64,000 nucleotides of DNA from Leptospira mtsangambouensis (lineage in GTDB: Bacteria > Spirochaetota > Leptospiria > Leptospirales > Leptospiraceae), in the NCBI RefSeq assembly GCF_004770475.1, contig NZ_RQHK01000002.1:1094001-1158000 (forward strand), read 5' to 3'. A program made the position numbers and the translations under genes. Below are positions 16,886 through 25,071 of the stretch, piece after piece (within the stretch, counting starts at the first letter, position 1; the number at the start of each line of letters is the position of its first letter). The notes under the pieces are model-generated. The model was not told the origin of the DNA and searched no databases. It saw only the letters and a program-made list of their open reading frames with translations.

Positions 16886-17311
16886 ATGAATGCAATAGAA
16901 ACCAACGGAATCACATTAGCCAGTCTAGTGTTACGAATCGCTATCGGAGCCAACCTTTTAGGGCATGGCATTGTTCGCATGGGCAACAAATATGAAGTTT
17001 TTCGGGATTGGATCAAAACCCTTTTTTCTGAAACTCCACTCCCGTCCGTTCTCATTAGTACAATGGGATATATCATCCCTCCTCTGGAATTATTATTAGG
17101 TGTTCTCATCATTTTAGGATGGAATACAAAATGGAGTTTGGTATTGGCCAGTTTACTCATGTGTTCACTCATCTTTGGAATGTGTTTACTTGAAAAATGG
17201 GAGATCGTTGGAATCCAAATGATTTATATGGTCTGTTATTTTTTAGCTCTAAGTTCGGTAGATAACCAAATCCTATCAATTGATTCATTTTTTAAAATGA
17301 GGAATTTATGA
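16886..17311 (+). CDS. DoxX-family membrane protein
   Basis: 141 residues with four hydrophobic segments. LVLRIAIGANLLGHGIVRMG and PPLELLLGVLIILGWNTKWS match the DoxX/DoxD family of small quinol- or redox-related membrane proteins. It is the first gene of a three-gene operon whose reading frames overlap (ATGA at 17308 and 18315), together with an MDR and an SDR oxidoreductase, which suggests a response to a reactive carbonyl or quinone. Confidence 0.8.
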   Translation: MNAIETNGITLASLVLRIAIGANLLGHGIVRMGNKYEVFRDWIKTLFSETPLPSVLISTMGYIIPPLELLLGVLIILGWNTKWSLVLASLLMCSLIFGMCLLEKWEIVGIQMIYMVCYFLALSSVDNQILSIDSFFKMRNL

Positions 17312-18318
17312 AAGTAATTGCCGCCGTTTATGATTCCATTGAAAAAAAATCCGTATTACAAACATTAGATGTTCCGAAAGAACCAATTGGACCACACGAT
17401 GTTCGAATAGAAGTCAAAGCGATTTCTGTCAATCCAGTCGATTATAAAGTTAGAAATTCGATCACAAAGGAAAATCCTGGTCCAAGAATTTTAGGATGGG
17501 ACGCTGCAGGTGTTGTGACGGAACTTGGTGCAAAGGTATCCACTTTGCAATTGGGAGACGAGGTTTTTTACGCAGGTGATCTCAAACGACCAGGAAGTAA
17601 TGCTGAATTCCAAGTAGTAGATGAGTTTATAGTAGGAAAAAAACCAAAAACTCTTAGTTTCAAAGAAGCTGCATCCCTTCCTCTAACAACGATTACTGCT
17701 TATGAGTCCATTTTTGAAAAATTAAAATTGGATCCATTAAAAAATAAAACAGTTCTTGTTGTGGCAGGTGCTGGGGGTGTGGGAAGTATCACCATACAAA
17801 TTTTAAAACAAAAAACAAATGCAAAGGTCATTGTGACGGCTTCCCGAGAAGAATCGAACACTTGGGTCAAGTCCCTCGGTGCTGATTTGGTAGTCAATCC
17901 AAACAAAGATTACCTGGAACAAATCAAAACCTTTGGACTCAATGGAGTTGATGAAGTCCTTCTTTTGAGTGATCCGAAAGACCATTTCGAAAATTTAGCG
18001 AAGGTGCTCTTCCCCTTTGGAAATATATGTTCTATCGTCGAATCTGGATCTCCCCTCAATATGAACCTTCTTAAATCCAAAAGTAATGGATATTTAAATG
18101 AGTTTATGTTTACAAGGTCCATGTACCAAACAGAAGACCGAATCAAACAAAAACAATTGTTAGAAGAAATTGGCGACCTTGTGGACAAAGGAAAAATCAT
18201 CCCAACAAACAAATTAGATTTGGGAGAGATGACTGTCGAGAGTCTAAACAAAGCACACGAACTATTACAAACAGGAAAAACGATAGGTAAAATCGTACTC
18301 GGAGGAATCAAAAAATGA
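17308..18318 (+). CDS. Zinc-independent MDR oxidoreductase (quinone reductase-like)
   Basis: 336 residues. The GroES-like N-terminal domain contains SVNPVDYKVRN and GWDAAGVVTELG, and the cofactor domain contains VLVVAGAGGVGSITIQILK (NADPH-binding AxxGxxG) and the late GKTIGKIVLG. The zinc-ligand cysteines of alcohol dehydrogenases are absent. It fits the NADPH:quinone reductase / ZADH group (YhdH/zinc-type ADH-like family ZMDR). It overlaps the DoxX stop codon and the SDR start, so all three are one operon. Confidence 0.87.
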   Translation: MKVIAAVYDSIEKKSVLQTLDVPKEPIGPHDVRIEVKAISVNPVDYKVRNSITKENPGPRILGWDAAGVVTELGAKVSTLQLGDEVFYAGDLKRPGSNAEFQVVDEFIVGKKPKTLSFKEAASLPLTTITAYESIFEKLKLDPLKNKTVLVVAGAGGVGSITIQILKQKTNAKVIVTASREESNTWVKSLGADLVVNPNKDYLEQIKTFGLNGVDEVLLLSDPKDHFENLAKVLFPFGNICSIVESGSPLNMNLLKSKSNGYLNEFMFTRSMYQTEDRIKQKQLLEEIGDLVDKGKIIPTNKLDLGEMTVESLNKAHELLQTGKTIGKIVLGGIKK

Positions 18319-19106
18319 ATACAGGTCTAAAAGACAAAAAAGTTTTGGTGACAGGATCCACAAAAGGGATTGGGTTTCAAACCGCACTGAGTTTTGCAAA
18401 AGAAGGTGCTGAAGTGTTCCTCCACGGTAGGTCGGAGGCAGATGTAAAAGTGGCCATTTCCAAAATCAAAGCAATCGTACCGAATGCAAAGTTAGGTGGG
18501 GTATCAGCCGATTTAGCAATAGAGGAAGGAATCCAAAAACTGACAAAAGAAATTCCTGAACTTGATGTACTGGTGAACAATGCAGGATACTTTGAGCCAA
18601 AACCTTTTTTTGAAATCAAAAGAGAAGATTGGAAAAAAATGTATGAAACCAATGTCTTAAGTGGTGCCGAACTCACCCAATATTACTTAAAAGGGATGAT
18701 CCAAAGAAACTACGGCCGTATTGTTTTTGTTTCAAGTGAATCGGCTCTCAACATTCCTGTGGAAATGGTTCACTATGGAATGAGTAAAACCGCACAGCTC
18801 TCCATCTCTCGCGGTAGCGCTGAAGTTTGTAAGGGAACAAGTGTTACAGTCAATTCGGTTTTGCCAGGCCCTACACTTTCGGAAGGGGTGGAAGATTTTA
18901 TTGAGTCCCTGGCAAAGGAAAAGGGAAAATCAAAGGAAGAAATGGCAAAGGACTTCATTCGAGAAAATAGACCCTCATCCTTAGTGGAACGTTTTGCAAA
19001 ACCTGAGGAAATTGCGAATGTCATCCTCTTCCTCGCAAGCGAACTTGCATCGATGATCAACGGTGCCTCCGTTCGAGCTGATGGAGGAGTCTATAAATCG
19101 ATTTAA
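18315..19106 (+). CDS. SDR-family oxidoreductase
   Basis: 263 residues, a classical short-chain dehydrogenase. The cofactor motif is VTGSTKGIGFQTA, NNAG is present at about residue 89, the catalytic Ser is in FVSSESALN and the Tyr-Lys pair in HYGMSKTAQ. The Arg of FLHGRSEADV suggests NADP(H). The C-terminal PEEIANVILFLASELASMI is family-typical. Substrate unknown. It is the last gene of the LysR-controlled operon. Confidence 0.9.
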   Translation: MNTGLKDKKVLVTGSTKGIGFQTALSFAKEGAEVFLHGRSEADVKVAISKIKAIVPNAKLGGVSADLAIEEGIQKLTKEIPELDVLVNNAGYFEPKPFFEIKREDWKKMYETNVLSGAELTQYYLKGMIQRNYGRIVFVSSESALNIPVEMVHYGMSKTAQLSISRGSAEVCKGTSVTVNSVLPGPTLSEGVEDFIESLAKEKGKSKEEMAKDFIRENRPSSLVERFAKPEEIANVILFLASELASMINGASVRADGGVYKSI

Positions 19107-19201
19107 AACCCGGAACTTGGATGGTTTGGTTTTTCTAAAAATAGGAAAAGGAATTTTGCTTCATTTACAGAAAACCGGCAAATTTCCAAGCTGGAACCAG
19201 T

Positions 19202-20584
19202 ATGAAAGAATATGACATCATTGTCATTGGGGCGGGGGCAGGAACCAAACTTGTAACCCCACCTTCCAAAATCGGAAAACGAGTCGCTGTTTTTGAAAAG
19301 GAAACTCCGGGAGGGACTTGTCTCAATCGGGGTTGTATTCCTTCCAAAATGGTGATTTATCCTTCAGAACTCATGCGTATGGCAGAGGGTACGGAAAAAT
19401 ACCCTGTATTTTTTAAAGAGAAACCTGTAGCTGATGTCACAAAAATTTTCAAACGAGTGAACGAGGCGGTAAAATCAGATTCCGATTCCATTCCCATCGC
19501 TTACGAAAAAAATCCAAATATTGACTATTACCCAAAACAAGTTCGATTCATCGCTGAACGTATCCTATCCGATGGAGAAGAAACTTATACCGCCAAACAT
19601 ATATTCATTGTTACAGGGACAAGACCCAATATCCCAGATATCCCTGGACTAAAAACAACTCCGTTTTGGACTTCGAGAGAGGCACTGTCTCCAGACAAAT
19701 TTCCAAAATCACTCATCATCATTGGTGCCGGATTTATTTCTTTGGAACTGGGTGCAGCTTACAAGGCCTATGGTTCGGATGTAATCGGACTTACACGAAC
19801 AGATGTTTTGCGAACAGCTGATGGTGAGATCAAAAAGGAATTAAATAAACATTTACCATTCCCCATCGAATCTCATTATCAAATCGAAACAGTAGAATTC
19901 AAAGATGGTCTTTTTTTTGTCACAGGGTGGAACGACCAAGGAAAAAAAACCACCCATTCCGCAGAGCTGCTTCTAGTGGCCACGGGTATTCGACCGAATA
20001 CGGACGATCTTGGACTCGAACATACTAAAATCAAAACAAACGTTAGTGGATACATCCAAGTGAATGATCACTTAGAAACCACAGAACCTGGAATTTATGC
20101 TTTCGGCGATGTGATCGGAAGGTATTTTTTTCGCCATAGTGCCAATTTTGAAGGGGAATATCTTTTTGACCTTTTGTATGGAAAAAAAGAAAACCAACCC
20201 ATCCAATACCCTCCTATGCCGGAAGCAGTATTCACACACCCTCAAATTGCAAGTGTTGGATTCACAGAAGAGGAACTCCTCCAAAAACAAATTCCCTATT
20301 ACAAAGGTGTAAACCCCTATTCTTCCAGTGCCACAGGGATGGCAAGAATGTCCGATTCCGGATTTGTGAAAGTGTTAGTTTCCAAAGAAACCGAACAGGT
20401 ACTAGGTGCTCATATCATAGGTGAGGAAGCAGCAAACCTCATACACCAAATCCTACTTGGGATGTATTTAAAAGCCAAATTAGATGATTATTTGGGAATG
20501 ATCTATATCCACCCTGCCATTTCTGAGATCACAAGAAATGCTTTTCGAAAAGTAAAAGAAGAAAAACTGAAAGGTGCCAAATGA
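19202..20584 (+). CDS. FAD-dependent pyridine nucleotide-disulfide oxidoreductase
   Basis: 460 residues. The FAD motif is IIVIGAGAGTKLV, the redox-active disulfide is GGTCLNRGCIPSK, the NAD(P) motif is IIIGAGFISLELGAAY, the second FAD motif is IYAFGDVIG, and the catalytic His-Glu is in IHPAISEITR. It belongs to the dihydrolipoamide dehydrogenase / mercuric reductase / mycothione reductase group. The absence of lipoyl-enzyme genes nearby, and a following thiol and Fe-S operon, argue for a disulfide reductase serving low-molecular-weight thiols; glutathione reductase activity is possible but not shown. First gene of the 19202-25040 operon. Confidence 0.88.
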   Translation: MKEYDIIVIGAGAGTKLVTPPSKIGKRVAVFEKETPGGTCLNRGCIPSKMVIYPSELMRMAEGTEKYPVFFKEKPVADVTKIFKRVNEAVKSDSDSIPIAYEKNPNIDYYPKQVRFIAERILSDGEETYTAKHIFIVTGTRPNIPDIPGLKTTPFWTSREALSPDKFPKSLIIIGAGFISLELGAAYKAYGSDVIGLTRTDVLRTADGEIKKELNKHLPFPIESHYQIETVEFKDGLFFVTGWNDQGKKTTHSAELLLVATGIRPNTDDLGLEHTKIKTNVSGYIQVNDHLETTEPGIYAFGDVIGRYFFRHSANFEGEYLFDLLYGKKENQPIQYPPMPEAVFTHPQIASVGFTEEELLQKQIPYYKGVNPYSSSATGMARMSDSGFVKVLVSKETEQVLGAHIIGEEAANLIHQILLGMYLKAKLDDYLGMIYIHPAISEITRNAFRKVKEEKLKGAK

Positions 20585-21612
20585 AAAAGTTTTTATTCAA
20601 CCGTTATGACAAAGAAACCTTAAAAAAACGTGTGGAAATGGACACAAGAGAACGTCGTGTCATTTCCTTTTATCGTTATGTGAAATTGGAAGACCCAATT
20701 CAATTTCGGGACAAACTTTATGATGCCTTTGAAGATTTAGGTATTCTCGGTAGAATATATTTAGCAAAAGAAGGGATCAATGCCCAATTTTCAATCCCGA
20801 TCGAAAACTATGAAGCACTACGTTCGGCAGTTGATTCAATTCCCGAACTAAACAAAATCTATTTTAACGATGCTGTCGAAGACAAAAAAGAAAGTTTTAT
20901 CAAACTCGCCATTAAGGTTCGCAAAAAAATTGTAGCTGATGGACTTGATGATTCAAAATTTGATCCTTCGGATGTTGGAACTCACCTAACACCTCTCGAG
21001 TTTCATGATGCCATTTCCGAACCTGGTGTGGTTGTGGTGGATTTACGAAATAATTATGAATCCGAAGTAGGACATTTTGAGAATGCCATTCTACCTGATG
21101 TGGGAACGTTTAGAGAAGAATTACCTCTTGTGGAAGATCTCTTAAAAGAAAACAAAGATAAAAAAATTCTACTCTACTGCACCGGTGGGATTCGTTGTGA
21201 AAAAGCCAGCGCCTATTTAAAATACAAAGGTTTTTCCAAAGTCCACCAATTGCGTGGAGGGATCATCAATTATGCAAAGGCAGTCCAAGATGCTGGTATC
21301 CCTTCTAAGTTCAAAGGGAAGAACTTTGTTTTTGATGATCGTTTGGGGGAAAGAGTGACAGATGATGTTCTAACCGTTTGTTATACTTGTGGAAAACCGA
21401 GTGATCGACATACCAACTGTGCCAATCTTGGTTGCCATGTTCTTCTTGTTCAATGTGAAGATTGTTCTAAAGAACTTCTTGGTTGTTGTTCCGAGGAATG
21501 TAAAAATATCATCTTACTCCCAGAAGATATGCAAAAAAACTTACGAAAAGAAAATATCAAAAATAAAAAGTATCCGACACACCATCTAACAAGGAAACTA
21601 GTAGGAAGATAA
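20581..21612 (+). CDS. trhO: tRNA uridine(34) hydroxylase, rhodanese family
   Basis: 343 residues, typical of TrhO (YceA). An N-terminal acylphosphatase-like domain (RVISFYRYVKLEDP to AKEGINAQFS) is followed by a rhodanese domain with the active-site loop LLYCTGGIRCEKASAYLKYK. The C-terminal cysteine-rich tail (CYTCGKPSDRHTNC, then CHVLL, CEDCSKE, CCSEEC) probably binds zinc. The enzyme hydroxylates U34 of certain tRNAs using oxygen. It overlaps the upstream reductase by 4 nt (ATGA). Confidence 0.93.
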   Translation: MKKFLFNRYDKETLKKRVEMDTRERRVISFYRYVKLEDPIQFRDKLYDAFEDLGILGRIYLAKEGINAQFSIPIENYEALRSAVDSIPELNKIYFNDAVEDKKESFIKLAIKVRKKIVADGLDDSKFDPSDVGTHLTPLEFHDAISEPGVVVVDLRNNYESEVGHFENAILPDVGTFREELPLVEDLLKENKDKKILLYCTGGIRCEKASAYLKYKGFSKVHQLRGGIINYAKAVQDAGIPSKFKGKNFVFDDRLGERVTDDVLTVCYTCGKPSDRHTNCANLGCHVLLVQCEDCSKELLGCCSEECKNIILLPEDMQKNLRKENIKNKKYPTHHLTRKLVGR

Positions 21613-22530
21613 ATGCAAAAATACGCAATCGAATTAGAAGGTTTAGAAAAGACATATTCCAATGGAGTGAAAGCCCTTCGTTCCATAAATCTGAAAGTAG
21701 AATCAGGAGATTTTTTTGCCTTACTTGGTCCCAATGGTGCAGGGAAATCAACAACCATTGGAATTTTAAGTTCTTTGATTAATAAAACAGGAGGGAAAGT
21801 CAAAATCTTTGGAACTGACATTGATTTGCAACCTGACCTTGCCAAAACCTTTCTTGGAATTGTCCCCCAAGAATTTAATTTTGGAATTTTTGAAGCTGTG
21901 GAACAAATCCTAATCAACCAAGCCGGTTTTTACGGAATCCCATACAAAGAAGCCAAGGAAAAAGTCGAATATTACTTAGAAAAACTATCACTGATCGACA
22001 AACGGAAGTCAGCTGCCGGCCAACTCAGCGGCGGCATGAAACGAAGACTGATGATTGCAAGGGCCCTCGTCCACGATCCCCAACTTCTGATTTTAGATGA
22101 ACCCACAGCAGGTGTGGATATCGAAATCCGTCGGTCTATGTGGGAATTTTTAAAAGAACTGAACCAGGCTGGAAAAACCATCATCCTCACAACCCATTAC
22201 CTGGAAGAAGCAGAATCTCTGTGTAAGAACATAGCCATCATCGACAAGGGAGAGATTGTGGAAAACACTTCGATGAAAAAACTCCTACATCGTTTGGACA
22301 AAGAAACTTTTATTATCGATTTAAAAAAATCGATCAAATCAAAACCTATGTCAAAAAAATTCACCTGGGACTGGTTAGATGACCATAGTTTAGAAGTTCA
22401 GTTAGATAAAAAAGAATCGGTGAACCAATTGTTTACTGAACTTACAAAACTGAACTTAGAAGTTCTAAGTCTTAGAAATAAATCCAACCGATTGGAAGAA
22501 CTCTTTTTATCATTAACAGGAAAAAACTAA
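21613..22530 (+). CDS. ABC-2 type transporter ATPase
   Basis: 305 residues. Walker A GPNGAGKSTT, Q-loop VPQEFNF, signature LSGGMKRRLMIARAL, Walker B LLILDEPTAGVD and the switch His in TTHYLEEAE are all present. It resembles the YadG group of exporter ATPases and is followed directly by the cognate permease. The substrate is not evident; its place inside a thiol and Fe-S operon may hint at export of a thiol compound, but that is speculative. The start immediately follows the trhO stop. Confidence 0.92.
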   Translation: MQKYAIELEGLEKTYSNGVKALRSINLKVESGDFFALLGPNGAGKSTTIGILSSLINKTGGKVKIFGTDIDLQPDLAKTFLGIVPQEFNFGIFEAVEQILINQAGFYGIPYKEAKEKVEYYLEKLSLIDKRKSAAGQLSGGMKRRLMIARALVHDPQLLILDEPTAGVDIEIRRSMWEFLKELNQAGKTIILTTHYLEEAESLCKNIAIIDKGEIVENTSMKKLLHRLDKETFIIDLKKSIKSKPMSKKFTWDWLDDHSLEVQLDKKESVNQLFTELTKLNLEVLSLRNKSNRLEELFLSLTGKN

Positions 22531-22532
22531 AT

Positions 22533-23303
22533 ATGTGGAAACAAAACTTCACAGCCTTACAAACCATTGTGCGAAGAGAATGGATTCGCATCATTCGGAT
22601 CTGGGTGCAAACTCTCATCCCACCAGTCATCACGATGGCCTTATATTTTTTAATTTTTGGAGAACTAGTTGGTCGTCAAATTGGAAAAATAGGAGAATTC
22701 ACTTACATTGAGTTCATTGTTCCGGGCCTAATTATGATGAGTGTCATCACCAATTCATACAACAATGTGGTTTCTTCCTTTTTCTCCAGTAAGTTCCAAA
22801 AAAACATTGAAGAGTTACTCGTGTCACCGACCTCACCTTATACCATTGTCATCGGTTATACCTTTGGTGGTGTGGTGCGAGGAATCTTTGTGGGAATTCT
22901 TGTCACACTTACCTCTCTATTTTTTACAAACCTCCGGTTCCATAATCCGTTTGTGATTCTTTTCACTGTCCTTATGACTTCCATTTTGTTTTCTTTAGGT
23001 GGTTTTTTTAATGCACTGTTTGCAAAAAAATTTGATGATGTGACCATCATTCCCACCTTCATTTTAACTCCACTTACGTATCTTGGTGGTGTTTTTTATT
23101 CGGTAAAAAACCTTCCTGGATTTTGGCAAATGGTATCCTACTTCAATCCCATCCTTTATATGGTGAACTTGTTTCGATATGGATTTATTGGTGTAACCGA
23201 TGTAAATTTATACTTTTCTTTTGGGTTCATCATTCTACTTTCAGGAATTCTTTTTATTATCAATGTGAGGTTAATGAAAATTGGTTATGGAATCAGAAAC
23301 TAA
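22533..23303 (+). CDS. ABC-2 type transporter permease
   Basis: 256 residues with six hydrophobic segments and the ABC-2 signature region (FNPILYMVNLFRYGFIG near residue 205). It resembles YadH, the partner of YadG. An amphipathic N-terminal helix (TIVRREWIRIIRIW) precedes the first membrane segment. The start is two bases after the ATPase stop codon, so the two are co-translated. The 3' end overlaps the BolA gene start. Confidence 0.9.
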   Translation: MWKQNFTALQTIVRREWIRIIRIWVQTLIPPVITMALYFLIFGELVGRQIGKIGEFTYIEFIVPGLIMMSVITNSYNNVVSSFFSSKFQKNIEELLVSPTSPYTIVIGYTFGGVVRGIFVGILVTLTSLFFTNLRFHNPFVILFTVLMTSILFSLGGFFNALFAKKFDDVTIIPTFILTPLTYLGGVFYSVKNLPGFWQMVSYFNPILYMVNLFRYGFIGVTDVNLYFSFGFIILLSGILFIINVRLMKIGYGIRN

Positions 23304-23568
23304 AAACTCAAGACTGAATCGAATGGAAACCATCCTTCATGAAAAATTTCAACCTGTGTCAATCCTCCTTCGAGATGTTTCTCTCGAACATGCGGGCCAC
23401 CCAGGAATGACCAAAGACTCCAAAGAAACCCATTTCCGTTTGCAAATGGTTTCCTCCAAATTTTCCGGAAGATCCACTGTAGAAAACCACCGATTGGTCT
23501 ACGCCGAACTCGGAGAAGAATTTAAGAAAGGCCTCCATGCTCTAGAAATGGATCTTTCTGCTCCTTAG
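23287..23568 (+). CDS. BolA-family protein
   Basis: 93 residues if started at ATG 23287 (an ATG at 23323 would give 81 residues and avoid overlap with the permease). The core METILHEKFQPVSILLRDVS, GHPGMTKDSKETHFRLQMVS and ENHRLVYAELGEE matches BolA, including the invariant His of the class II KH-like fold and the loop His used as an iron-sulfur ligand in BolA-glutaredoxin complexes. BolA proteins pair with CGFS glutaredoxins in Fe-S cluster delivery, and one is encoded at 24484. Confidence 0.9.
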   Translation: MESETKNSRLNRMETILHEKFQPVSILLRDVSLEHAGHPGMTKDSKETHFRLQMVSSKFSGRSTVENHRLVYAELGEEFKKGLHALEMDLSAP

Positions 23569-23583
23569 GTGAGTCTAATCAGT

Positions 23584-24255
23584 ATGACAAAACCCGTTCT
23601 CATCAGCTTTAAACTTTGTCCCTATGTGCAACGATCTGTGATCAACCTTCTTGAAAAAAAAGTGGATTATGATATCAAATACATAGACCTCGCAAACAAA
23701 CCTGATTGGTTTTTAAAGATTTCTCCATTTGGGAAAGTACCCGTCTTACAAGTGGGAGACGATGTGATTTTCGAATCCGCAGTCATCAACGAATACCTTG
23801 ATGAAACGAGTGCACCCGCTCTGCATCCGAAAGATCCCATCCAAAAAGCCAAACACCGTTCCTGGACAGAATTTGCCAGTGCCCTCCTTGTGGACCAATA
23901 CGGATGGACGATGGCAAAGGAAAAAACAGATTCGGATAAAAAAAGAGAAGAACTCCTTTCAAAATTCAAAATCTTAGAAGCAAGCCTTCCTTCCTCCACA
24001 AGCAATTCTCTTTTCTTTGCTGGATCCAAAATGCATTTGGTGGATACTGCCTTTGCTCCATTTTTTATGCGCCTACAATTTTTAGCCGACCATAACCCAG
24101 AACTTTACTTACTAAAAGATTTTCCAAAAATCCAAAAGTGGAGCGAAACTCTACTTTCATTGCCATCTGTAAAGAATTCTGTTTTACCAGAAGTGCCTAA
24201 AGAATATCTTGAATTTATCAAAGCCCACCATTCCTGGATGGGAGGAATACTATAG
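23584..24255 (+). CDS. Glutathione S-transferase family protein
   Basis: 223 residues from ATG 23584 (frame open from GTG 23569). The thioredoxin-like N-domain has SFKLCPYVQRS, where Cys replaces the usual Ser/Tyr, as in Omega/Lambda-class or stringent starvation protein-like GSTs, then FGKVPVLQVGDDVIFESAVI with the cis-Pro and the glutathione-binding ESAVI. A helical C-domain follows. The Cys suggests thiol-transfer or dehydroascorbate-type activity rather than classical conjugation. It lies between two BolA-family genes. Confidence 0.87.
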   Translation: MTKPVLISFKLCPYVQRSVINLLEKKVDYDIKYIDLANKPDWFLKISPFGKVPVLQVGDDVIFESAVINEYLDETSAPALHPKDPIQKAKHRSWTEFASALLVDQYGWTMAKEKTDSDKKREELLSKFKILEASLPSSTSNSLFFAGSKMHLVDTAFAPFFMRLQFLADHNPELYLLKDFPKIQKWSETLLSLPSVKNSVLPEVPKEYLEFIKAHHSWMGGIL

Positions 24256-24256
24256 G

Positions 24257-24481
24257 ATGACAATCCCAGAAATCCAAAAGAAAATTGAAGATGGCCTACC
24301 CGGCTCTCGAGTGGAAATTCTTGATCCCTATCGGGATGGAGTCCATATCAAAGCAGTGGTTACCTTTTCTGGCTTTGCTGGCAAGGGCCTCATTGAACAA
24401 CACCGGATGGTGTATGCCACTTTGAAAGATGAATTAAAAGAAGAAATCCATGCTTTGGCATTGGAAACTAGGAGCGAATAA
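24257..24481 (+). CDS. BolA/IbaG-family protein
   Basis: 74 residues. IQKKIEDGLPGSRVEILDPY, then GVHIKAVVTFSGFAGKGLIE and QHRMVYATLKDEL are the short BolA-like fold typical of IbaG/YrbA, with the invariant His in EQHRMVYATL. It starts one base after the GST stop codon and is followed two bases later by the CGFS glutaredoxin. This is the usual partner arrangement for monothiol glutaredoxin complexes. It is the second BolA-type gene in the operon. Confidence 0.9.
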   Translation: MTIPEIQKKIEDGLPGSRVEILDPYRDGVHIKAVVTFSGFAGKGLIEQHRMVYATLKDELKEEIHALALETRSE

Positions 24482-24483
24482 CC

Positions 24484-24792
24484 ATGGAACAAGAGTTAAA
24501 GGACAAAATTGAATCCTTAATCAATTCAGAAAAAGTTTTTCTTTTTATGAAAGGAACACCGGAAATGCCACAATGCGGATTTTCAGCAGGAGTAGTTTCA
24601 ACTCTCAAACAACTCGGAATTCCGTTTGGTTCTTTCAATGTTCTTTCTGATATGAAAATCAGAGAAGGAATCAAAGAATTTACCAACTGGCCGACCATCC
24701 CTCAGCTTTACATCAAAGGTGAATTTGTAGGTGGTCATGACATCACAGTACAAATGGCTCAGTCTGGCGAGCTTACCAAAAGAGCAGGATAA
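24484..24792 (+). CDS. grxD: Monothiol CGFS glutaredoxin (Grx4)
   Basis: 102 residues. The active site is MPQCGFSAGVV, followed by the conserved WPTIPQLYIKGEFVGG with its cis-Pro and glutathione-binding residues. CGFS glutaredoxins hold a [2Fe-2S] cluster ligated by glutathione, pass it to acceptor proteins and form mixed complexes with BolA. The presence of two BolA genes just upstream and of the suf-glutathione operon converging from the other side fits this role. Confidence 0.95.
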   Translation: MEQELKDKIESLINSEKVFLFMKGTPEMPQCGFSAGVVSTLKQLGIPFGSFNVLSDMKIREGIKEFTNWPTIPQLYIKGEFVGGHDITVQMAQSGELTKRAG

Positions 24793-24797
24793 TTTTT

Positions 24798-25040
24798 ATG
24801 ATCCGCCTCTTCCAATACGATACTTGCCCTTATTGCAGACGTGTGATCCATACAACGGAATCACTTGGTCTTGTACCTGGAAAAGATATTGAATTTGTTG
24901 AGGCTTCTTACGGAACTCCCGGCCGAGCAGAAGTGGTTCGGCTTGGAGGAATCTCCCAAGTTCCTTTTCTCGTCGATGGTGATGTCCAAATGTATGAATC
25001 AGCAGACATCATAACTTACTTAAAATCAAAATACTCTTAA
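24798..25040 (+). CDS. Glutaredoxin / GST N-terminal-like thioredoxin-fold protein
   Basis: 80 residues. The active site is YDTCPYCRRVIHTTESLG, a dithiol CPYC glutaredoxin motif. GISQVPFLVDGDVQMYESADIITYL supplies the cis-Pro and the glutathione-binding ESADI typical of the N-terminal GST/glutaredoxin-2 domain. It is a plausible dithiol glutaredoxin reduced by glutathione. It is the last gene of the plus-strand operon and ends 14 bases before the end of the convergent ATP-grasp gene. Confidence 0.9.
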   Translation: MIRLFQYDTCPYCRRVIHTTESLGLVPGKDIEFVEASYGTPGRAEVVRLGGISQVPFLVDGDVQMYESADIITYLKSKYS

Positions 25041-25071
25041 TCGAAAGAAGTTACTTACTTCGAAGTCGATT
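25039..25071. terminator. Possible hairpin between convergent operons
   Basis: AATCGA (25039-25044) pairs with TCGATT (25066-25071), and GAAGT with ACTTC inside it. There is no clear T-tract, and the hairpin overlaps the last codons of the minus-strand gene. It may act as a shared transcription stop, but this is weak. Confidence 0.3.

Noticed and set aside
19107..19201. Terminator between the SDR gene and the next operon
   Set aside because: No stable hairpin followed by a T-tract could be found by eye.
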